Assembly: GCF_014863545.1 (NCBI RefSeq)
Contig: NZ_CP062260.1
Coordinates: 3,410,001 to 3,474,000 of the forward strand
Source: Paenibacillus sp. JNUCC32
Lineage (GTDB): Bacteria > Bacillota > Bacilli > Paenibacillales > Paenibacillaceae
DNA length: 64,000 bases
Reading direction: 5' to 3'
Within the stretch, counting starts at the first letter, position 1. Each line of letters opens with the position of its first letter. The notes beneath the pieces were generated by a model. The model was not told the DNA's origin. It saw only the letters and a program-made list of their open reading frames with translations, and did not search any database. A program made the position numbers and the translations under genes. Of the stretch, positions 43,129 through 50,850 are shown one piece after another.

Positions 43129-45180
43129 TTAATCCATGATATCGCCCTGGAAGATCTTCTCCTGCTGCAAAAAGTCGCGCAGCGGCTCATATTCCGGCGA
43201 CGTCCAGAAGGAACTGTCGCTAACGAGAGCCGCCGCGTCGCCCCGGGCCTCTTCGACTACCTTGAAATCGGCGACCATGTCGGCCAGCCGGAACTCCGGC
43301 AGCCCGCTCTGCTTCGTACCGAAAAAGTCGCCCGGTCCCCGAAGCTCCAGATCCCGCCGGGATACCTCGAAGCCGTCTTCGGTTTCCGTCATGACCTGCA
43401 TCCGTTCCTGACCCACTTCCGACTTCGGATCAGCCACCAGGACACAATAGGAAGCATGCTGTCCACGGCCTACCCGGCCCCGAAGCTGGTGCAGCTGGGA
43501 CAGGCCGAAGCGATCGGCGTCCATAATGATCATCAGGGTTGCGTTCGGCACGTCAACGCCAACCTCAACAACCGTCGTGGAGATCAGCAGCTGAACCTCA
43601 TTGCTGTAGAATTGGCGCATGACCTCATCCTTCTCGGCCGGCGTCATGCGGCCGTGCAGAAGTCCGACGGAATATGCGGGGAACGCCTGCTGCATTTGAA
43701 CATGCAGGTCAATCGCATTCTGGACGTCCAGCTTGTCCGATTCCTCGATCAACGGGGCGATCAGATATGCCTGGCGTCCCTGATTTACTTCCCGGGAAAT
43801 AAATCCGAGCACGCGGTCCATCAGTTCATGTTTGACCCAATAGGTCGTAATGGGAATGCGCCCTTTCGGACGCTCCGACAGCGTGGATACGTCCATGTCG
43901 CCAAAGGCGGTAATCGCCAGCGTCCGCGGGATCGGCGTCGCCGTCATCGTGAGCACGTCCGGGTTATACCCTTTACGCCTTAGAACGCTTCGCTGATTCA
44001 CGCCGAAGCGGTGCTGCTCGTCCGTCACGACGAGCCCCAGCTCCCGGAAGTAGACGTCATCCTGGATAAGGGCATGGGTGCCCACAACGATGTCCGTAAG
44101 CCCCATCTGCAAGGAAGCCAGCAGGTCCTTCCGCTTCTTCCCCGTTACGCTGCCTGTCAGCAGACCGACCGTAATGCCGAAGGGTTCAAACAGCCTCTGC
44201 AGGGAACGCATATGCTGTTCGGCAAGAATCTCCGTCGGCACCATCAATGCGCCTTGGAAGCCCGAGCGGACCGTCGTAAACAACGCGATGGCGGCAACAA
44301 TCGTTTTACCCGAGCCGACATCCCCTTGCAGCAAACGGTTCATGCAGTAAGGGGATCGCATATCATGCAAAATCTCCAGCTCCACCTTCTTCTGCGCATC
44401 GGTAAGCTCAAACGGGAAGCTGCGCACGAACTCCCGGATGGTTGCATTGTCGGCCGTATGTACCACCCCGTCCATCCGTCCCCGGTTCAGTGCCCGGAAT
44501 GCCTGCATTTTTAACTGGAACAGGAAGAGCTCCTCGTACACCATGCGGCGCCGCCCTTCCTGACCTTCCCTGGAGTCGACAGGCTGATGGATCGTCATAA
44601 TCGCCGATTTACGGGGCATCAGATCATATTTTCGGAGCAGGGATTGCGGCAAAATCTCGGGAATCATCTCCCCGTATTGCTCCAATGCCTGTCCCATCGT
44701 TTTTCGGATCCAGGATTGCGTAATCTTTCCGCCGATGGAATACACCGGCTGCAGCGTTCCGCTGCGGAAGGCTCCTTTATCCGGGAATTCGGATTCGGAC
44801 ACCGTAAGCTGCATTCTGCGCTGGTCCCACTTGCCCGTCAGCACGATCTCCCGCCCAGCCGTAAGCTGGTCCTTCAGAAAATGCCGGTTAAACCAAGTCG
44901 CGGTGAACATCCAGTTTTCGGCCAGCATTTTGCAGGTTAATCGGGATTTGCGCCCGTAACGCTGCAGAACCGGCACGCTCGCAATCTTGGCTTGAATGGT
45001 GATTTTGTCCCCGTCCTTGACTTCGCTTAAGGACCGAAGCCGGTAATCCTCGTACCGGAAAGGGTAATACTCCAAAAGATCCTTGACCGTAGAGACGCCA
45101 AAGGCGTGAAGCTCCCCCTCTTTCAGGGCGCTCACGCCGTTGATCTGTCTGACGGATATTTGATCGAGTTTGAGACTCAT
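43129..45180 (-). CDS. recG: ATP-dependent DNA helicase RecG
   Basis: A 683-residue RecG, the usual size. It has an N-terminal wedge/OB domain (KDLLEYYPFRYEDY, TIQAKIASVPV), Walker A in LLQGDVGSGKTIVAA, a DEQH box (VVTDEQHRFGVNQR), TATPIPRTLAI and the C-terminal RGRVGRGQHASYCVL. It reverses stalled forks and processes Holliday junctions. GAGGT lies 7 bases before ATG 45180. In B. subtilis recG is followed by fapR-plsX; here it is followed by the SpoVIF-like gene, so synteny breaks at this point. Confidence 0.95.
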   Translation of the reverse strand: MSLKLDQISVRQINGVSALKEGELHAFGVSTVKDLLEYYPFRYEDYRLRSLSEVKDGDKITIQAKIASVPVLQRYGRKSRLTCKMLAENWMFTATWFNRHFLKDQLTAGREIVLTGKWDQRRMQLTVSESEFPDKGAFRSGTLQPVYSIGGKITQSWIRKTMGQALEQYGEMIPEILPQSLLRKYDLMPRKSAIMTIHQPVDSREGQEGRRRMVYEELFLFQLKMQAFRALNRGRMDGVVHTADNATIREFVRSFPFELTDAQKKVELEILHDMRSPYCMNRLLQGDVGSGKTIVAAIALFTTVRSGFQGALMVPTEILAEQHMRSLQRLFEPFGITVGLLTGSVTGKKRKDLLASLQMGLTDIVVGTHALIQDDVYFRELGLVVTDEQHRFGVNQRSVLRRKGYNPDVLTMTATPIPRTLAITAFGDMDVSTLSERPKGRIPITTYWVKHELMDRVLGFISREVNQGRQAYLIAPLIEESDKLDVQNAIDLHVQMQQAFPAYSVGLLHGRMTPAEKDEVMRQFYSNEVQLLISTTVVEVGVDVPNATLMIIMDADRFGLSQLHQLRGRVGRGQHASYCVLVADPKSEVGQERMQVMTETEDGFEVSRRDLELRGPGDFFGTKQSGLPEFRLADMVADFKVVEEARGDAAALVSDSSFWTSPEYEPLRDFLQQEKIFQGDIMD

Positions 45181-45194
45181 ATCATCTACCTCAC

Positions 45195-46052
45195 TTAAGC
45201 AGGCCATATATATGCTGCAATGGTTCCCGGTCCGACGTGCGTACCGATAACCGGACCGATCTCGGAGAACACGGTTTCCTCGATCGTGAACACAGCGGAC
45301 AGCTGCTGCAGAAAATCCTCAACCAGAGCAGGGTCAGCTGTATGACCCACAGCCACATTAATATTTTTCACGCCGGATAGATCCTGTTGAAACAGCTCAA
45401 TGATTTTGGCTGTCGCTTTCTTCCGACCCCGGACCTTGTCTACCGGAAAGATAATCCCTTCGCCGTCAATGGACAAAATCGGCTTAATGTTAAGCAGCGT
45501 ACCGAGCACGGCCGACGCCTTGCCGATTCGTCCGCCCTTCTGCAAATATTCCAGCGTGTCTACCAAGAAGTAGAGGCGGCGCTTGGAACGAAGGTCCTCA
45601 AGCGATGAAAGAATATCCGAAACAGCGGCCCCTTCTTGCGCGAGCTTCGCTGCATGAACCACGAATAACCCGAAACCGTAGGAGGCGGATTTGGAATCCC
45701 ATACGGTAATATCCGCTTCTCCTTCAATAAGAGAGGTTGCAAGCAGTGCGGACTGATACGTTCCGCTCAGGCCGGATGAGATGTGAATGGACACAATGGA
45801 GCAGCCTGGGTGCTGTTCCAGAATGGACTCATACACAGCCACAAAATCTGCGGGCGAAGGCTGGGAGGTCGTCGGAAGCTGAGGCGATTGCACCAGCTTT
45901 TGGTAGAACTCTCCCGGCGTGATTTCCACTCCGTCCAAAAACGTATCTTCCCCGAACATAAGTCTCAGCGGCACAATATGAATGTTGTGTTGCTTCGCCA
46001 GGTCTGCCGGAATATCCGCTGTGCTGTCTGTCACAATAACGGTCTTATTCAC
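45195..46052 (-). CDS. DegV-family fatty-acid-binding protein (FakB-like)
   Basis: A 285-residue DegV protein: VIVTDSTADIPADLAKQHNI, TTSQPSPADF, the fatty-acid headgroup loop HISSGLSGTYQSA, and LEYLQKGGRIGKASA. GTG 46052 is preferred since AGGAGG lies 7 bases upstream. DegV/FakB proteins hold a fatty acid while FakA phosphorylates it to acyl phosphate for phospholipid synthesis. FakA is encoded next door on the same strand, so this is probably its binding partner. In B. subtilis this slot holds sdaAB-sdaAA instead. Confidence 0.88.
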   Translation of the reverse strand: MNKTVIVTDSTADIPADLAKQHNIHIVPLRLMFGEDTFLDGVEITPGEFYQKLVQSPQLPTTSQPSPADFVAVYESILEQHPGCSIVSIHISSGLSGTYQSALLATSLIEGEADITVWDSKSASYGFGLFVVHAAKLAQEGAAVSDILSSLEDLRSKRRLYFLVDTLEYLQKGGRIGKASAVLGTLLNIKPILSIDGEGIIFPVDKVRGRKKATAKIIELFQQDLSGVKNINVAVGHTADPALVEDFLQQLSAVFTIEETVFSEIGPVIGTHVGPGTIAAYIWPA

Positions 46053-46163
46053 CGGAACCCCTCCTAAAAATGTACCATGCATAATATCAAAGCGTTATGA
46101 AAAAAAACTCTATCGACGTACTTTCTCCGAAGACAGGCCGCATGCAGCGTAAGTTTTTCTACC

Positions 46164-46204
46164 GAGATAGGGAAGGAAAGCCTCTTGAGGAACCCGCCTA
46201 TCTC
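46164..46204. repeat. Hairpin between fakA and the DegV gene
   Basis: GAGATAGG (46164-46171) pairs with CCTATCTC (46197-46204). No T-run follows, so it may stabilise or attenuate rather than end the transcript. Confidence 0.35.
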
Positions 46205-46209
46205 TTATA

Positions 46210-47988
46210 TCAAGACTCCACGGAGAACAGATAGGAATAGATCGGCTGTCCGCCGTAGTGTACTTCAACCTCCGCGTTAGGGTACTGCTCGCCCAGCCAC
46301 TCCGTGAGTGCGCTGGTCGATTCCTCGGTTGCGTCAGCGCCGGTAAGCAGCGTTACGATTTCATCGCCGGATTCCAGCATTTTACCCAGCAAATCCTGGG
46401 ATGTCGTAATCAGATCCTCGTTTGCTGCCACGATGTTGGAATTGCGGATACCGATGAACTGGCCAGCCTTGATCTCGAGATCATCAATTGTTGTGTCCCG
46501 CACGGCATAGGTGACCTGCCCCGATTGCACGCGAGTGATGGCATCCAGCATGTTGTCGGTATTCATATCCGCATTCTCGTCTTCCTGGAAAGCAAATGCT
46601 GCCGCGATTCCCTGCGGGATCGTCTTGCTCGGGATGACCGTTACGCTGCGCTCGCCTTCGAGAAGCTCTCTGGCCTGCTGGGCAGCAAGCACGATGTTGG
46701 AGTTGTTTGGCAGAATATAAATCTGCTGGGCCGAGATCGAAGAAATCGCATTGACGAAATCCTCGGTGCTCGGGTTCATCGTCTGTCCTCCGGAGAGAAC
46801 GACGTCGACGCCCAGGCTCTTGAATATATCGGAAATGCCTTCCCCTGACGAAACCGCAATGAACCCGTACGGCGCGATCTCGTCTGCAGGAGGAACAGCC
46901 GGTGCTTCCGGCGTCACGGTCTCTGCCGGAATATCCGCAAACAGCTCGGGCATCGGCGCGATATCCATTCCGGTTGTCAGCAAGTCGCGGTGCTGCTCGC
47001 GCATATTCAAAATGTGAATCTGGGTGATCTCTCCATACATGAGGGCCAAATTCAACACTTCGCCCGGCGCCTTGGAATGGACATGCACTTTGATCGTCTC
47101 GTCATCGGCAATGACAATGATGGAATCACCGTTCACTGCAAGCGCTTTCCGGAACTTATCTTCATCAAAGTCCGCACTCGTTCCCTCTCCAAGCTGCCTA
47201 TTAATAAAGAATTCCATGTCGTATAAAAATTCAATGTCCTCCGTGGACAGTCGGGATTGGGCCGAAGCCGGAGCTTGAACCGCCGAGAAATCAGGAACCG
47301 CATGATAGGCTGGTGCCGCGCTGCTCTGTTCTGCTTGTCCTTCCGCAGAAGCGAAGGAGCCGGACGCGCCGTCTTTTTTCAACGCTTGCAAGAAACCTTC
47401 GTAGATGTACACCAGGCCTTGCCCGCCCGAGTCCACAACGCCAACCTGCTTCAGCACGGGAAGCATATCCGGCGTCTGGGACAGCGTTTCTTTGGCTTTG
47501 GCCAGCACCTGCTCCATCAGCTCCACGATATCGTTGCTGCGGCGAGAGAAATAAACGGCATGTTTGGCCGCTTCTTTAGCTACGGTCAGGATGGTGCCTT
47601 CCACAGGCTTTACGACAGCTTTATACGCAGCTTCCACGCCTGTCTGCAGCGCTGCGGCAAATTGATGAGAATTAAGTTCTGTATAAGGTGCCGCATACCG
47701 GCTGAAACCACGGAACAGCTGGGACAGGATCACCCCCGAATTCCCTCTGGCTCCCATCAGAAGCCCCTTGGACAGCACACCGGCACTATGCCCGACGGAC
47801 TCCGAGTACTTACTCTTCAGTTCTGCTACGCCTGCCGTCATCGTCAAATTCATGTTGGTCCCCGTGTCGCCGTCCGGCACCGGGAACACATTCAGGGAAT
47901 TGACGTGTTCTGCATGCTGCTGCAGCTGCTCCGCTCCGGCAAGGACCATAGCGGTAAATTCTGTTCCATTCAAAGAACGCTTACTCAA
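46210..47988 (-). CDS. fakA: Fatty acid kinase catalytic subunit FakA (YloV, DAK2 domain)
   Basis: A 592-residue protein. The N-terminal DAK2 ATP-binding domain has NVFPVPDGDTGTNMNLTM, whose aspartates bind magnesium, and LLMGARGNSGVILSQLFRG. The middle shows VDSGGQGLVYIYEGFLQAL. The C-terminal half is a DegV-like DAK1_2/DUF1949-type region. It phosphorylates FakB-bound fatty acids. TTG 47988 (MSKRSLNGTEF) has AAGGGG 8 bases upstream. The Asp23-type gene yloU that normally lies just upstream in Bacillus is absent. Confidence 0.92.
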   Translation of the reverse strand: MSKRSLNGTEFTAMVLAGAEQLQQHAEHVNSLNVFPVPDGDTGTNMNLTMTAGVAELKSKYSESVGHSAGVLSKGLLMGARGNSGVILSQLFRGFSRYAAPYTELNSHQFAAALQTGVEAAYKAVVKPVEGTILTVAKEAAKHAVYFSRRSNDIVELMEQVLAKAKETLSQTPDMLPVLKQVGVVDSGGQGLVYIYEGFLQALKKDGASGSFASAEGQAEQSSAAPAYHAVPDFSAVQAPASAQSRLSTEDIEFLYDMEFFINRQLGEGTSADFDEDKFRKALAVNGDSIIVIADDETIKVHVHSKAPGEVLNLALMYGEITQIHILNMREQHRDLLTTGMDIAPMPELFADIPAETVTPEAPAVPPADEIAPYGFIAVSSGEGISDIFKSLGVDVVLSGGQTMNPSTEDFVNAISSISAQQIYILPNNSNIVLAAQQARELLEGERSVTVIPSKTIPQGIAAAFAFQEDENADMNTDNMLDAITRVQSGQVTYAVRDTTIDDLEIKAGQFIGIRNSNIVAANEDLITTSQDLLGKMLESGDEIVTLLTGADATEESTSALTEWLGEQYPNAEVEVHYGGQPIYSYLFSVES

Positions 47989-48241
47989 TGAGAATTCCCC
48001 TTCCTGGCTTGATACCCATAACACTTCTTGTCGTAAACTTCATATCTATTTCATAGCTTATAGCTGACGAAATGCCCAACCAGTAAATAATAGACTTGCA
48101 TGATTAAATGGATCATACCATCTTGATGGGCTGCCCTCTCGTCCTCTACGTCATTCGGCAGCTCCAAACCTCCTCGAAACATGCCGACCAGCCCACAATA
48201 TACAGATCTTCGGAAATATTATGGACTAATCAACATTGTAC

Positions 48242-48247
48242 TATAAT
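48242..48247 (+). promoter_or_regulatory. -10 element of rpmB; gap 47989-48354
   Basis: TATAAT 107 bases before rpmB is the only convincing promoter element in this 366-base divergent gap. No clear -35 is visible. A 43-codon frame on the minus strand (48051-48182) is present but unconvincing. Nothing else was recognised. Confidence 0.45.
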
Positions 48248-48354
48248 GAGAAAGAGAAATAAATGTTTTTAGGACAGTTGACGGAGCAATTTTTACTGTG
48301 ATATTATATTTAAGTATTGTTTCATGCAGGGTTAGGAACAAGGAGGTGTAATGA

Positions 48355-48543
48355 ATGGCTCGCAAATGTTATGTAACAGGCAAGAAACCAAGCAGTGGTA
48401 ACCATGTTTCTCACGCTAACAACCACAACAAGCGTTCTTGGGGTGTCAACGTTCAAAAGGTTCGCATTTTGGTGGATGGCAAGCCAAAACGTGTATACGT
48501 CAGCACTCGCGCTTTGAAATCCGGTAAAGTGACTCGCGTATAA
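48355..48543 (+). CDS. rpmB: 50S ribosomal protein L28
   Basis: A 62-residue L28: [34 protein letters not shown] and [11 protein letters not shown]. Only Cys5 remains of a possible zinc site, so it is the zinc-free form. AAGGAGGTG lies 6 bases before the ATG. Its orientation opposite to spoVM and fakA is the same as in B. subtilis. Two hairpins follow. Confidence 0.97.
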   Translation: MARKCYVTGKKPSSGNHVSHANNHNKRSWGVNVQKVRILVDGKPKRVYVSTRALKSGKVTRV

Positions 48544-48558
48544 TCATCTCGTTATATG

Positions 48559-48621
48559 AAGAAAAACTTCTAAATCTCCAGGCACCATTTGTGGGCGATC
48601 CGGGACAAGGAAGTTTTTCTT
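48559..48621 (+). terminator. Long-loop hairpin after rpmB
   Basis: AAGAAAAACTTC (48559-48570) pairs with GAAGTTTTTCTT (48610-48621) across a 39-base loop. The right arm itself carries the T-run. Confidence 0.45.
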
Positions 48622-48650
48622 GCGTTTAGATACATATTCTTCACCTAAAC

Positions 48651-48687
48651 AAAAAGCACCCTGAGCAGATAACAGGTGCTTTTTTTA
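48651..48687. terminator. Terminator after rpmB
   Basis: AAAAAGCACC (48651-48660) pairs with GGTGCTTTTT (48675-48684), followed by TTT. It works for + and has an A-run for -. Confidence 0.85.
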
Positions 48688-48691
48688 TTTA

Positions 48692-48918
48692 GATATAAGA
48701 AAAATGAAAGAGCCGAACTCCCGCTTTCTTATATCGCAAGAAAAACTTCCGGTCGAACGCGGTCTGTCTTCGATAAGTACGTCGCTAGACACTCTTCTTA
48801 TGATACAAGAAAGCGGCAGAGGCCATGCGCGCATTGGCTTTCTTATACCGCAAGAAAAACCTCCGCATACAATGCGGTATGTCCTCCATGCGATCTATCG
48901 GAGTGCTCTTCTCTTGCC
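48692..48918. repeat. Two tandem hairpin repeats of about 110 bp
   Basis: Unit 1 (48692-48801) opens with GATATAAGAAA, which pairs with TTTCTTATATC (48725-48735). Unit 2 (48802-48918) has GATACAAGAAAGC pairing imperfectly with GCTTTCTTATACC (48837-48849). Both continue with GCAAGAAAAAC(C/T)TCCG and end in CTCTTCT. The right-hand arms are 114 bases apart. No gene overlaps; this is the content of most of the 442-base gap between rpmB and spoVM. Confidence 0.7.
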
Positions 48919-48985
48919 TCATCCCCCGTAAACCGGCTGGCGGCGTCGGTCCCAGGCGGAGGTTTTGTTACGCCGGGACAAGCTG

Positions 48986-49066
48986 TCAGCTCTTGTGAAA
49001 CGTATTTAAGATGGCCTTCACAAAACCTCCCAAAAACTTCGGCAGCTTGAACGTATAGAATTTCAT
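48986..49066 (-). CDS. spoVM: Stage V sporulation protein M (26 residues)
   Basis: The frame encodes MKFYTFKLPKFLGGFVKAIL plus NTFHKS. This is colinear with B. subtilis SpoVM (26 residues) and keeps Pro9, which lets the short amphipathic helix recognise the convex forespore membrane. SpoVM anchors SpoIVA and the spore coat there and blocks FtsH. GGGAGGGTG lies 5 bases before the ATG. Its place between rpe and rpmB is exactly that in B. subtilis, except that thiN is missing. It is short enough to be missed by automatic gene finding. A CATAACAT hexamer region upstream is only a weak sigma-E -10 candidate. Confidence 0.95.
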   Translation of the reverse strand: MKFYTFKLPKFLGGFVKAILNTFHKS

Positions 49067-49144
49067 GTCTCACCCTCCCCAATCATTCTCATGCCTTCCT
49101 AGATTATGTTATGCACCAAGCCCTTAGATGTGAACACAGACAAA

Positions 49145-49176
49145 AAAGGCTACATGAGAACCCAGCTCATGTAACC
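49145..49176 (-). terminator. Terminator of the rpe operon
   Basis: On the minus strand GGTTACATGAG pairs with CTCATGTAGCC (one G-U), followed by TTTTTTG. It separates rpe from spoVM, so spoVM has its own promoter. Confidence 0.85.
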
Positions 49177-49228
49177 ATATTTATGCGGGAATCCCCCGCC
49201 CTATGCATCCCGTGCTCACGTTCTGAGG

Positions 49229-49888
49229 TCAAGATGTTACGCTGTCTCGGATTTGGGCAATGGCCGCCGCCCGATCCGGCTTGCCGAAGACCGCGCTGCC
49301 CGCAACCAGGACATCCGCTCCCGCTTCCACCACGAGCGGCGCCGTCTCCGCCGTAATGCCGCCATCCACTTCGATATGGATATTCGGATTGTCGGAGTTT
49401 GAAATCCATTCACGCAGCTGCGCAATCTTGCTTACGGTCCGCTCGATAAATGCCTGTCCGCCGAAGCCGGGATTCACGGTCATCACCAGCACCAAATCCA
49501 CGTCAGGAAGCACTTCCTGAAGGACATGGGCCGGCGTGGCCGGATTAATCGCGACGCCAGCCTTCACGCCATGCTCTTTAATGAGATGGATGACGCGGTG
49601 AAGATGCGGGCAGGTCTCGGCATGAACCGTGATCAAGTCTGCTCCTGCCTTGACGAAGTCGGCAATATACAACTCCGGCTGTTCGATCATCAGATGCACG
49701 TCGAGCATCAGGCCCGTATGCGGTCTGATCGCTTGGACGATCGGCGGCCCCAGGGTAATATTCGGCACGAAATGCCCGTCCATGACGTCCACATGAATCC
49801 AGTCGGCTCCGCTCGCTTCGGCTTCCTTAATTTCCTGCCCCAGCTTTGCAAAGTCCGCCGACAATATGGATGGCGCAATTTTTATCAT
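49229..49888 (-). CDS. rpe: Ribulose-phosphate 3-epimerase
   Basis: A 219-residue TIM barrel that interconverts ribulose-5-phosphate and xylulose-5-phosphate in the pentose phosphate pathway. [46 protein letters not shown] with the metal-binding His and Asp residues, [12 protein letters not shown] and [10 protein letters not shown] are all present. It starts 3 bases after the rsgA stop. The pairing rsgA-rpe is conserved across Firmicutes. Confidence 0.96.
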   Translation of the reverse strand: MIKIAPSILSADFAKLGQEIKEAEASGADWIHVDVMDGHFVPNITLGPPIVQAIRPHTGLMLDVHLMIEQPELYIADFVKAGADLITVHAETCPHLHRVIHLIKEHGVKAGVAINPATPAHVLQEVLPDVDLVLVMTVNPGFGGQAFIERTVSKIAQLREWISNSDNPNIHIEVDGGITAETAPLVVEAGADVLVAGSAVFGKPDRAAAIAQIRDSVTS

Positions 49889-49891
49889 GAT

Positions 49892-50800
49892 TCAGTACCT
49901 CCGCTTCTTGTCTTTCATCTCGGTATAAAACTCCACGTAGTGCTCATAACGGCTTGCTAGGATGATTCCATCCTCTTTGGCTTGAATCACCCGGCAGCCA
50001 GGCTCCTGGATGTGACTGCAGCCTCTGAATTTGCATTCAGCCGCATAAGGAGCAAACTCCTTGAAGCAGGTCGACAGCTCCTCGACACCCAGCTCCAGAA
50101 AGTCCAGCTGGCTAAAGCCGGGCGTATCGGCAACATAACCTCCGTTATCAAGCTCAATCAGCTCCACGTGGCGCGTCGTATGCCGGCCGCGGCCAAGGCG
50201 CAGGCTGATTTCGCTGGTCTCCAGCGAGAGGCCCGGCATCAACGCATTGAGCAGGGACGACTTGCCGACGCCGGATTGACCGGAGAATACGCTGATTCGA
50301 CCGGCCAGGCGGTCCTTCACCTCTTCGGTACCGATGCCTTGCAAGGAGCTGGTTATAAGCACTTCATACCCGATTTCTTCGTACTGGCGCTTGACCTGCT
50401 CCAATACATCGTCCGAGTCGTCTGCAAGGTCCTGCTTCGTCAGGCAGATCAACGCCTCAAGGCCCGAATGCTCAATATGTACCAGGAACTTGTCCAGCAG
50501 ATGCAGGCTCAAGTCCGGTTCCTTGACCGAAAACAACAGCACCGCCAAGTCGACGTTCGCGACAGGCGGGCGAATTAATTGGGAAGACCGTGGAAGTATT
50601 TCATCCACGGTCCCCTCCCCATTCTCAGTCAATGAATACTTCACGCGATCTCCAACGAGCGGAGAGATGCCTTTCTTTTTGAAAATGCCGCGGGCTCTGC
50701 ATTGAACCGCTGGGTCCTCCCCGGATATAATGTTGCCATCCTGCAGTGGTTTGACATAGTAATATCCGCTTAGTGCCTTCACGATCAGTCCCTCTAGCAT
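49892..50800 (-). CDS. rsgA: Ribosome small subunit GTPase RsgA (YloQ)
   Basis: A 302-residue circularly permuted GTPase. After the OB domain (LVGDRVKYSLTENGEGTVDE) come G4 (LTKQDL), G1 (FSGQSGVGKSSLLNAL) and G3 (VADTPGFSQLDF), in the permuted order typical of RsgA. A zinc knuckle closes the protein (CKFRGCSHIQEPGC). It checks the 30S decoding centre late in ribosome assembly. Downstream of prkC, it is also a known target of that kinase in Bacillus. Confidence 0.95.
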   Translation of the reverse strand: MLEGLIVKALSGYYYVKPLQDGNIISGEDPAVQCRARGIFKKKGISPLVGDRVKYSLTENGEGTVDEILPRSSQLIRPPVANVDLAVLLFSVKEPDLSLHLLDKFLVHIEHSGLEALICLTKQDLADDSDDVLEQVKRQYEEIGYEVLITSSLQGIGTEEVKDRLAGRISVFSGQSGVGKSSLLNALMPGLSLETSEISLRLGRGRHTTRHVELIELDNGGYVADTPGFSQLDFLELGVEELSTCFKEFAPYAAECKFRGCSHIQEPGCRVIQAKEDGIILASRYEHYVEFYTEMKDKKRRY

Positions 50801-50850
50801 ATAATAGGCCTCACCTTTCTTGTTGAAATTAGTGTTCTCATGACTTGTTT

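Noticed and set aside
48051..48182. 43-codon minus-strand frame upstream of fakA (MFRGGLELPNDVEDE...)
   Set aside because: No good Shine-Dalgarno is in register and no similarity to the Asp23 protein expected here was recognised. It could be real but cannot be supported.
48676..49050. Plus-strand frame of 124 codons across the tandem hairpins
   Set aside because: It runs through the inverted repeats and across spoVM on the other strand, and has no ribosome site.
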